Shown here in pieces: positions 41,335 through 48,516 of a DNA stretch of 64,000 bases. Positions within the stretch are counted from its first letter, which is position 1. Every line of letters begins with the position of its first letter. The translations under genes were made by a program, and so were the position numbers. The notes under the pieces were generated by a model. It did no database searches. It saw only the letters and a list, made by a program, of their open reading frames with translations, and had not been told where the DNA came from. Origin of the DNA: Actinoplanes sp. NBC_00393 (GTDB lineage: Bacteria > Actinomycetota > Actinomycetes > Mycobacteriales > Micromonosporaceae); NCBI RefSeq assembly GCF_036053395.1, contig NZ_CP107942.1:4120501-4184500 (forward strand), written 5' to 3'.

Positions 41335-44303
41335 GCCGGCCGATGTCCCTCGCCCAGCAGGGCGTCTGGTTCACCGAGCGGGCCGGGGACGCCTCGACGG
41401 CGTACCTGCTGGCGGTGACGTTGACGGTCCCGGACCCGGTGGCACCGGCGGTGCTGGATGCGGCGTGGGCCGCGGTCACCGGGCGGCATCCGCTGCTCGC
41501 TGTGGCGGTGCGGGAGGCGGACGGTGTGCCGGCGCTGGTGCCGGCCGAACCGCGGCCGGTCGCTCACCGGACCGTTGCGGCGGAGGCTCTGCAGGATGCT
41601 GTGGCCGCTGAACTCACCGTCGGCTTCGACCTGACCGCCGGGCCGCTCGCCCGGTGTGTGGCGCTGCGCGCCGACGACGGCCGCACCGTCGTGCTGGTGG
41701 TCGCCCACCACCTGGTCTTCGACGGCGGCAGCAAGGATGTCCTGGTCGCCGACCTGGCCAAGGCGATCGCCGGCCAGCCGCTCGGCGTCCGGTCGCGCAC
41801 CGCATCGAGCGAGCCCGTTCGGAACGAGCCCGTGCCAGGCGAATCCGTGCCAGGCGAATCCGTGCCAGGCGAGCCCGCACCGGATCGTGCGGACCGCATC
41901 GCCGCAGCCAGGGCCTTCTGGTCCGGCCGCACGGCACCGGCCGACCAGGTGACCCTGCCCGGGTCTGCGGACGCCTCCACGAGCGTTGAACCCGCCGCCG
42001 AGGTGGCCGTCAACGGCACCGCCGACCTGGACGCCGCGCTGACGGCCCAGGCTGCGTCGCTCGGGGCGACCCGCTTCGAGGTGCTGCTCGCCGCCGTGCA
42101 CGCGCTGCTCGCCCGCTACGGCAACGCCACCACCTCGGTCGCGGTCGACCTGTCCACCCGGCCACCGGAAGCCGCCGGCGAGATCGGCATGTGGGTCAAC
42201 GAACTGCCCGTGACCGTCGACGTCGATCCGGAGGCCTCCTTCGCCGAGCTGGTGCGTCAGGTGCGCACCGAGGCCCGAGCCGTCTACCAGCACCGCGACG
42301 TCCCGCTCGGCCGCGCCCTACCGGGCCTCCCACCGCGACCGGCCCTGGCCCCGGTGTCGGTCAGCTACCGGCGGCTGACCGGAACGTCGGCCGACGTGGA
42401 CTGGCTGCTGTTGCCCGCGACCATCCGCGGCGCGCTGCACCTGCGGCTCGTCGACACCCCGGAAGGCCTGATCGGCCGGCTGCAGGTGCCGGCCCGCCGC
42501 CGGCCCTCCGCCGAACGCGTTGCCGGCCACTTGCGTACGCTGCTCGCCGCTGCCCTGGCCGACCCCCATCGGCCGGTAGGCGACCTGGATCTGCTGGCCC
42601 CCGCGGAGCTCGCCTTGATCGAGCGGATGAACGCAACGACCCGGTCCCGGCCCGCCACCACCGTGCTGGACCTGGTCCGGGCAGCCACGCAAGTCAACCC
42701 GGATGCGGTCGCGGTGTCCGGCGACGACGGCACCCTGACCTACGCCGAACTGGTCACCGCCGCCCACCGCATCGGCCACGCGCTGCGCCGCCGCGGCGTG
42801 TCCTCCGGCGACCTGGTCGGGCTCCACGCCCACCGCGGCGTCAGTCTGGTCACCGGCGTACTCGGCATCCTCGCCTCCGGGGCCGCCTACCTGCCGCTGG
42901 ACCCCACCTACCCGGCGGACCGGCTGGAGTTCATCACCGCCGACGCCGGAGCCAAGGTGATCCTGGACGCTTCGCTCTCCGAGAGAGACGGACCGGACAC
43001 CCCACCGGTCGCCGTCGACCCGGACGGACTCGCGTACGTCATCTACACCTCCGGCTCGACCGGACGCCCCAAGGGTGTGGAGATCGGCCACGCCGCCCTG
43101 CTGAACCTGGTCACCGCGATGCACGAGCTGATCGGCGCCGACCCGGCCGACCGCTGGCTCAACCTGACCACCCTGTCCTTCGACATCAGCGGACTCGAAC
43201 TGTTCGCGCCGCTCACCACCGGCGGCCGGGTAGTGGTGGCCGGCGACACGGCAGTCCGTGAGGGCGGCGCGCTGGGCCGGCTCATCCGCGACGCCGGGAT
43301 CACCCACGTGCAGGCCACGCCGACGAGCTGGCAGATGCTGCTCGACGCCGGCTGGACCGGCGCCCCGATCATCGCGCTGTGCGGCGGTGAAGCGCTCCCG
43401 TTGCCGCTCGCCCAGCGGTTGCGCCCGCTCGTCGACCGGCTGTTCAACGTCTACGGCCCGACCGAGACCACCATCTGGTCGACCGCCGCCGAGATCCCGG
43501 AGGATCCCGGCCGGGTCACCATCGGCGGCCCGATCGCCAACACCACGCTGCACGTGCTCGACGGCCGGCTGCGTGCGGTACCCGTCGACGTGCCCGGCGA
43601 GCTGTGCATCGGCGGCGCCGGGCTGGCCCGCGCCTATCGGGGTCGGCCGGAGCTCACCGCGGAACGGTTCGTGACCGGGCCGGGCGGCGAGCGGCTCTAC
43701 CGGACCGGTGACCGGGTGCGGCTCGGCGCGGACGGGCAGATCGAGTTCCTGGGCCGCGCCGACGACCAGATCAAGCTGCGCGGGCACCGGATCGAACTCG
43801 GCGAGATCGAGCAGGCGCTGCTGGGCGCGCCCGGGGTGGCGCAGGCCGCGGTGGCGGTCCGGGGCGGGGAGCTGGTGGCGTACCTGGTCGGGGCCGGTGA
43901 GATCGCGCCGATCCGGGCGCACCTCGCGGCCGGCCTGCCGCGCTACATGCTCCCCAGCGGCTACGTCCGGCTGGACCGGCTCACGCACACACCCAACGGC
44001 AAGCTCGACCGGGCGGCCCTGCCGGAACCCACTGCGGCGCCGGAACCCGCGATCGAGCCAGTGACCACGGACCTGACGCACACCGTCACCGGCATCTGGC
44101 GCGAGGTGCTGCGGGTCGACCGGATCGCCCCGCACGACACGCTCTTCGACCTGGGCGGGCACTCGCTGACGATCATGCAGATCACCGCCCGGATCCGGAA
44201 CGCCCTCGGCGTGGAGGTGCCGTTCGACGTCTTCTTCGACACGCCGACCATCGACGGGGTGGTCAGCTCGGTCGAGGAGCTGCTGCAGGAGGAATCCGCA
44301 TGA
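41331..44303 (+). CDS. NRPS module 3: C-A-T, glycine predicted
   Basis: The 990-residue protein overlaps the ligase gene (ATGA). The condensation domain (1-430) starts at once (MSLAQQGVWFTERAG) and has VAHHLVFDGGS near residue 125. Adenylation (about 440-890) has IYTSGSTGRPKGVEIGH near 570, FDISGLELF, FNVYGPTETTIW and Lys in HTPNGKLDRAAL. Aligned pocket residues D-I-L-Q-L-G-V-I-W match the glycine code (DILQLGLIW). The carrier has DTLFDLGGHSLTIMQ, Ser near 945. A Pro/Glu-rich in-frame insertion encoded by 15-bp repeats (VPGESVPGES) lies in the condensation domain near 165-180. Confidence 0.93.
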   Translation: MSRPMSLAQQGVWFTERAGDASTAYLLAVTLTVPDPVAPAVLDAAWAAVTGRHPLLAVAVREADGVPALVPAEPRPVAHRTVAAEALQDAVAAELTVGFDLTAGPLARCVALRADDGRTVVLVVAHHLVFDGGSKDVLVADLAKAIAGQPLGVRSRTASSEPVRNEPVPGESVPGESVPGEPAPDRADRIAAARAFWSGRTAPADQVTLPGSADASTSVEPAAEVAVNGTADLDAALTAQAASLGATRFEVLLAAVHALLARYGNATTSVAVDLSTRPPEAAGEIGMWVNELPVTVDVDPEASFAELVRQVRTEARAVYQHRDVPLGRALPGLPPRPALAPVSVSYRRLTGTSADVDWLLLPATIRGALHLRLVDTPEGLIGRLQVPARRRPSAERVAGHLRTLLAAALADPHRPVGDLDLLAPAELALIERMNATTRSRPATTVLDLVRAATQVNPDAVAVSGDDGTLTYAELVTAAHRIGHALRRRGVSSGDLVGLHAHRGVSLVTGVLGILASGAAYLPLDPTYPADRLEFITADAGAKVILDASLSERDGPDTPPVAVDPDGLAYVIYTSGSTGRPKGVEIGHAALLNLVTAMHELIGADPADRWLNLTTLSFDISGLELFAPLTTGGRVVVAGDTAVREGGALGRLIRDAGITHVQATPTSWQMLLDAGWTGAPIIALCGGEALPLPLAQRLRPLVDRLFNVYGPTETTIWSTAAEIPEDPGRVTIGGPIANTTLHVLDGRLRAVPVDVPGELCIGGAGLARAYRGRPELTAERFVTGPGGERLYRTGDRVRLGADGQIEFLGRADDQIKLRGHRIELGEIEQALLGAPGVAQAAVAVRGGELVAYLVGAGEIAPIRAHLAAGLPRYMLPSGYVRLDRLTHTPNGKLDRAALPEPTAAPEPAIEPVTTDLTHTVTGIWREVLRVDRIAPHDTLFDLGGHSLTIMQITARIRNALGVEVPFDVFFDTPTIDGVVSSVEELLQEESA
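41816..41875 (+). repeat. 15-bp minisatellite inside NRPS module 3
   Basis: Two identical copies of CGTGCCAGGCGAATC (41831 and 41846) are followed by a near copy at 41861 and preceded by a degenerate one at 41816. Because the unit is 15 bp, each copy adds VPGES to the protein without breaking the frame. It lies in the variable loop between the condensation domain's two halves. Confidence 0.75.
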
Positions 44304-44551
44304 CCGACCTTCACCGGGACCTCGCCGACCTGGTCGCCGAGGCCAGCGACGGCCAGATCAGCCCATCGGAGGCCCTGGCCGAGCAGGAGTCGCTGGGCCA
44401 GCTCGGTCTCACGTCGCTGGGCTACGTGCGGCTGATCCAGGCGGTCGAGCGCCGCTACGGCGTCGTCGTGGAGCCGGACGACGACGCCATCGTGGACACC
44501 GTGCCGGCACTGGCGGAATACCTGCATTGCCATGGGAGCGCTCCCATGTGA
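44300..44551 (+). CDS. Free-standing acyl/peptidyl carrier protein
   Basis: The 83-residue protein starts at ATG 44300, overlapping the module 3 stop (ATGA). It is one carrier domain: acidic helix LHRDLADLVAEASDG, the modification motif LGQLGLTSLGYVRLIQAVERRYG with the pantetheinyl Ser near residue 39, and VDTVPALAEYL. The motif LTSLG is closer to polyketide or acyl carriers than to the GGHS of the NRPS modules, so it probably carries the acid activated by the ligase at 39841. Its last codons (HGSAPM) are formed by the CebR palindrome of the next gene. Confidence 0.88.
   Translation: MTDLHRDLADLVAEASDGQISPSEALAEQESLGQLGLTSLGYVRLIQAVERRYGVVVEPDDDAIVDTVPALAEYLHCHGSAPM
44533..44546. promoter_or_regulatory. 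CebR-type operator upstream of GH3
   Basis: TGGGAGCGCTCCCA is the exact 14-bp CebR box again. It ends 15 bp before the GH3 start at 44562 and lies entirely within the coding sequence of the last NRPS-operon gene. Binding here could both repress GH3 and act as a roadblock at the end of the NRPS transcript; the second effect is speculation. Confidence 0.87.
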
Positions 44552-44561
44552 CGATGGCCAC

Positions 44562-46997
44562 ATGCGAAAGATGCGCGTGATCGCCGCCCTCATCGTCGCC
44601 GTCGCGGCCGGCGCCGTCGCAGCCCCCGCGCCGTCGGCCGCCGCCGTCCTGCCCTACCAGGACCCGTCGCTCCCGGTCGCCGACCGGGTCACCGACCTGC
44701 TCGGCCGGATGACGCTCGACGACAAGCTCGGCCAGATGCTCCAGGCGGAGCGGGCCAAGGTCTCCCCCGCCCAGCTCACCCAGTCCCGGCTGGGTTCGGT
44801 GCTCTCCGGCGGCGGCTCGGCGCCCTCCCCGAACACCCCGGCCGGCTGGGCCGACATGTACGACGCGTACCAGCGCGCCGCCCTCGCCACCCCGCTACAG
44901 ATCCCGATGATCTACGGCATCGACGCGGTGCACGGCAACAACAACGTGTACGGCTCGACGATCTTTCCGCACAACATCGGCCTGGGCGCCACCCGCGATG
45001 CCGGGCTCGCAGAACGAATCGGCCGAGCCACCGCCGACGAGGTCACCGGCTCCGGTCTGGACTGGACCTTCGCGCCCTGCGTCTGCGTCGCCCGCGACGA
45101 CCGCTGGGGCCGCACCTACGAGTCGTTCGGCGAGGACCCGGCGCTGGTCACCACGATGACCAGCGTGATCGACGGGCTGCAGGACGGTCCGGCCCCGGTG
45201 CTCGCCACCGCCAAGCACTACCTCGGCGACGGCGGCACCACCGGCGGGGTGGACCAGGGCAACACCCAGCTCAGCGAGGCCGAGCTGCGGGCGATCCACC
45301 TGCCGCCGTTCCGGGCCGCGGTCGAGCGTGGTGTCGGCTCGGTGATGATCTCGTTCAGCAGCTGGAACGGGCTCAAGCTGCACGCCCACCAGTACCTGAT
45401 CACCGACGTGCTCAAGGGCGAGCTGGGCTTCACCGGGTTCACCGTGTCGGACTGGGCCGCGGTCGACCAGATCGACGGGCGGCCCGGCTTCACCCAGGCC
45501 GAGGTGGTCACCGCGGTCAACGCCGGCCTGGACATGCTGATGGTCCCCGAGGACTGGCAGACCTTCCTCGGTCACCTGCGCGCGGCGGCGAGCGCCGGCC
45601 AGATCCCGATCTCGCGCATCGACGACGCGAACCGGCGCATCCTGACCAAGAAGTTCGAGTACGGGCTCTTCGAGAACCCGTACGCCGATCGCTCGTACGC
45701 CACCACCGTCGGCAGCACCACCCACCGCGCCCTGGCCCGCGAGGCGGTACGCAAGTCGCAGGTCCTGCTCAAGAACAGCGGCAACGTGCTGCCCCTTGCC
45801 AAGACCGGCGGCAAGATCTTCGTGGCCGGTAAGAACGCCGACGACATCGGCAACCAGAGCGGCGGCTGGACGCTGAGCTGGCAGGGCGCCAGCGGCAACA
45901 CCGTCCCCGGCACGACGATCCTGCAGGGCATCCGCGCCGCGGCCGGCAGCGGCAGCACCGTCACCTACAGCCGGGACGGCAGCGGCATCGACGGCACCTA
46001 CCGGGCGGCGGTCGCGGTGATCGGCGAGACCCCGTACGCCGAGGGCGAGGGCGACCGGCCGAACGGGTTCGGGCTGGACAGCGCCGACCAGGCCGTGCTG
46101 ACCCGTCTGCGCGCGGCCGGGGTGCCGGTGATCGTGGTGCTGGTCTCCGGCCGCCCGCTCGACATCGCCGGGCAGATCGGGAACTGGGACGCGCTGCTCG
46201 CCGCCTGGCTGCCCGGTTCCGAGGGGGCCGGCGTCGCCGATGTGCTGTTCGGCGACTACGCGCCGACCGGGCGGCTGCCGGTGACCTGGCCCGCGTCGGC
46301 CGGCCAGGAGCCGATCAACCAGGGCGACGGGAAGACCGGGCTTTTCGCGTACGGATATGGCCTGTCCTATGCCGACCAGCCGGCCGACACCGCCGCGCCC
46401 AGCGTGCCCGGCACCCCGGTCGCGTCCGCGGTGACCGCGACCGGCGCCACGCTGAGCTGGGCCGCCTCGACCGACACCGGCGGCAGCGGGCTGGACGGTT
46501 ACGACGTCTACCGCGACGGGACGCTGATCGCCTCCACCGCCGGCGCCGGCTACACGGTGTCCGGGCTGACCGCAGCCACCAGCTACGTCTTCACCGTGCG
46601 CGCCCGGGACAAGGCCGGCAACCGCTCCGCCGCGTCCGGTCCGCTGACCGTGACCACCCCGGCCGGACCGGGCGAAAACGGCGGATGCCGGGTCACCTGG
46701 ACCACCAACGACTGGAGCACCGGCTTCACCGGCACGGTCACGGTGGCCAACACCGGCGCGGCCGCGCTGAACCCGTGGACGCTGCGGTGGACGTTCACCG
46801 CCGGGCAGACCGTGACCCAGGCCTGGTCGGCGCGGGTCACCCAGTCCGGCGCCACGGTCACCGCGGTCGGCGAGCCGTGGAACGCCACGCTGGCGGCCGG
46901 CGCGTCGCTGAGCTTCGGATTCAACGGCGCATCCTCGGGCAGCAACCCGCGTCCCACCTCGTTCACGCTCAACGGCACGGCCTGCACCATGTCGTAA
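44562..46997 (+). CDS. Secreted GH3 beta-glucosidase with Fn3 and CBM2
   Basis: The enzyme hydrolyses terminal beta-glucosides such as cello-oligosaccharides outside the cell. ATG 44562 gives 811 residues with a signal peptide ending PSAAA near residue 27. GH3 N-terminal domain: LLGRMTLDDKLGQMLQ, IDAVHGNNNVYG, TAKHYLGDGGT and the nucleophile Asp in FTVSDWAAVDQ near 296. GH3 C-terminal domain: LLKNSGNVLPL to LPVTWPAS, about 385-600. An Fn3 domain is at about 612-700 and a CBM2 at 707-811 (CRVTWTTNDWSTGFTGTVTV, WTLRWTF), which binds crystalline cellulose. A CBM2 on a beta-glucosidase is unusual and anchors it to the polymer. Confidence 0.94.
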   Translation: MRKMRVIAALIVAVAAGAVAAPAPSAAAVLPYQDPSLPVADRVTDLLGRMTLDDKLGQMLQAERAKVSPAQLTQSRLGSVLSGGGSAPSPNTPAGWADMYDAYQRAALATPLQIPMIYGIDAVHGNNNVYGSTIFPHNIGLGATRDAGLAERIGRATADEVTGSGLDWTFAPCVCVARDDRWGRTYESFGEDPALVTTMTSVIDGLQDGPAPVLATAKHYLGDGGTTGGVDQGNTQLSEAELRAIHLPPFRAAVERGVGSVMISFSSWNGLKLHAHQYLITDVLKGELGFTGFTVSDWAAVDQIDGRPGFTQAEVVTAVNAGLDMLMVPEDWQTFLGHLRAAASAGQIPISRIDDANRRILTKKFEYGLFENPYADRSYATTVGSTTHRALAREAVRKSQVLLKNSGNVLPLAKTGGKIFVAGKNADDIGNQSGGWTLSWQGASGNTVPGTTILQGIRAAAGSGSTVTYSRDGSGIDGTYRAAVAVIGETPYAEGEGDRPNGFGLDSADQAVLTRLRAAGVPVIVVLVSGRPLDIAGQIGNWDALLAAWLPGSEGAGVADVLFGDYAPTGRLPVTWPASAGQEPINQGDGKTGLFAYGYGLSYADQPADTAAPSVPGTPVASAVTATGATLSWAASTDTGGSGLDGYDVYRDGTLIASTAGAGYTVSGLTAATSYVFTVRARDKAGNRSAASGPLTVTTPAGPGENGGCRVTWTTNDWSTGFTGTVTVANTGAAALNPWTLRWTFTAGQTVTQAWSARVTQSGATVTAVGEPWNATLAAGASLSFGFNGASSGSNPRPTSFTLNGTACTMS

Positions 46998-47041
46998 CGG
47001 GAGCGATCACATTCAGCACCGAACGCCTGCGGTATCAAGTC

Positions 47042-47069
47042 TTGACTCTGACTTTGTTATCGATAACAT
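47042..47069 (+). promoter_or_regulatory. Promoter with palindromic operator for GH43-GH127
   Basis: TTGACT at 47042-47047 and TAACAT at 47064-47069 are 16 bp apart. The perfect 14-bp palindrome TGTTATCGATAACA (47055-47068) covers the -10. Its AT-rich centre differs from the CebR box and fits a distinct LacI-family repressor, plausibly responding to arabinose or arabino-oligosaccharides. The ATG is 45 bp downstream. Confidence 0.72.
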
Positions 47070-47114
47070 CGGCCGTTAACAATGGCTTAACGTCGCCGCA
47101 GGCGGAGGTTCCCC

Positions 47115-48494
47115 ATGCCCCACCCCGCACCGAGCCGCGCCCTCGCCGTCCTTTTGACCGCCGCCCTGCTGACCGTCGTCGCCGGGCAGCCCGCGCACGC
47201 CGCGGAGATCCCCTCCGGCGCCCGATCCCTGCAATCCGTCAACCTCACCGGGCAGTACCTGCGCCACGCCGACTACCTGGCCGGCGTGGCCGCAGTGACC
47301 TCGGCCAGTTCCGCGCAGGCCAAGAGCGACGCCACCTTCACCGTCACCCCGGGTCTCGCCGGTGGGACCGGCTGCGTGTCGTTCCAGGCCGCGAACGGCA
47401 TGTGGCTGCGCCACCGCGACTACCGGCTGCGCCTCGAAGCCAACAACGGGACCGCCACCTTCCTCGCCGACGCCACGTTCTGCGTGCGCGACGGCTCGGT
47501 GGCCGGATCGGTACGCCTGGAGTCGGTCAACTACCCCGGCCGGTTCCTGCGCCACCGCGACCACCAGGTGTGGCTCGACCCGTCGACCACCAACCCGGGC
47601 ACGTTCGCCGCCGACAGCTCGTTCCGTGTCACCGCCCCGTGGACGCCCGGCCGCCGCAGCCCGGTCCTCAAGGGCCTGTACGCCGACCCGAACATCGCCT
47701 ACTTCAACGGCCGGTACTACCTGTATCCGACCACCGACGGTTACGCCAGCTGGAGTGGCACCCGGTTCAAGGCGTTCTCCTCGGCCGACCTGGTGAACTG
47801 GACCGACCACGGCACGATCCTCGACGTCGGGCCGCAGATCAGCTGGGCGTCCGGCCGGGCCTGGGCGCCGACGATCGCCTACCGCAACGGGCGGTACTAC
47901 TTCTACTTCTGCGCCGACACCAACATCGGCGTGGTGACGTCCACCAGCCCGACCGGCCCGTTCACCGATCCGCTCGGCAAGCCGCTGGTCGCCGCAGGAT
48001 TCCGCAGCGGCCAGATGATCGACCCGGCGGTGTTCACCGACGACGACGGGCAGTCCTATCTCTACTGGGGCAACGGGTCCGCGTACGCCGTACCCCTCAA
48101 TGCCGACATGTCCTCGTTCGATCCTGCCCGGGTCTCCACGTTCGGCCTGCCGAACTTCCGGGAGGCCCCGTTCGTCGTCAAGCGCAACGGCGTCTACTAC
48201 CTGTCCTACTCGGTGGACGACACCCGCTCGGAGAACTACCACGTCGAGTACGCCACCAGCACCTCACCGCTCGGCCCGTGGACGCATCGCGGCACGATCC
48301 TGTCGAAGAACCTCGCCCTCGGCGTCAAGGGACCCGGCCACCACTCCATCGTCCAGGCGCCGGGCGGCGACTGGCACATCGCCTACCACCGCTTCGCCAT
48401 CCCCGCCGGTGACGGCACCAACCGCGAGGTCACCGTCGATCCCCTGCGGTTCAACGCCGACGGCACGATCGCACCGGTCGTCCCCACCCTCTGA
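47115..48494 (+). CDS. Secreted GH43 arabinofuranosidase/arabinanase with CBM42
   Basis: The 459-residue protein is exported by a signal peptide ending AHAAE near residue 31. Residues 33-178 are an AbfB-type CBM42 beta-trefoil that binds arabinose side chains (RSLQSVNLTGQYLRHADYL, SFQAANGMWLRHRDYRLRL, RLESVNYPGRFLRHRDHQVWL). Residues 185-459 are the GH43 five-bladed propeller with the catalytic base in LYADPNIAYF, the pKa-modulating Asp in IDPAVFTDDDG and the acid Glu in FREAPFVV. It is placed 22 bp ahead of GH127 in one operon. Confidence 0.92.
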   Translation: MPHPAPSRALAVLLTAALLTVVAGQPAHAAEIPSGARSLQSVNLTGQYLRHADYLAGVAAVTSASSAQAKSDATFTVTPGLAGGTGCVSFQAANGMWLRHRDYRLRLEANNGTATFLADATFCVRDGSVAGSVRLESVNYPGRFLRHRDHQVWLDPSTTNPGTFAADSSFRVTAPWTPGRRSPVLKGLYADPNIAYFNGRYYLYPTTDGYASWSGTRFKAFSSADLVNWTDHGTILDVGPQISWASGRAWAPTIAYRNGRYYFYFCADTNIGVVTSTSPTGPFTDPLGKPLVAAGFRSGQMIDPAVFTDDDGQSYLYWGNGSAYAVPLNADMSSFDPARVSTFGLPNFREAPFVVKRNGVYYLSYSVDDTRSENYHVEYATSTSPLGPWTHRGTILSKNLALGVKGPGHHSIVQAPGGDWHIAYHRFAIPAGDGTNREVTVDPLRFNADGTIAPVVPTL

Positions 48495-48516
48495 TCCTTT
48501 CCCCGAAGGAGACCGC

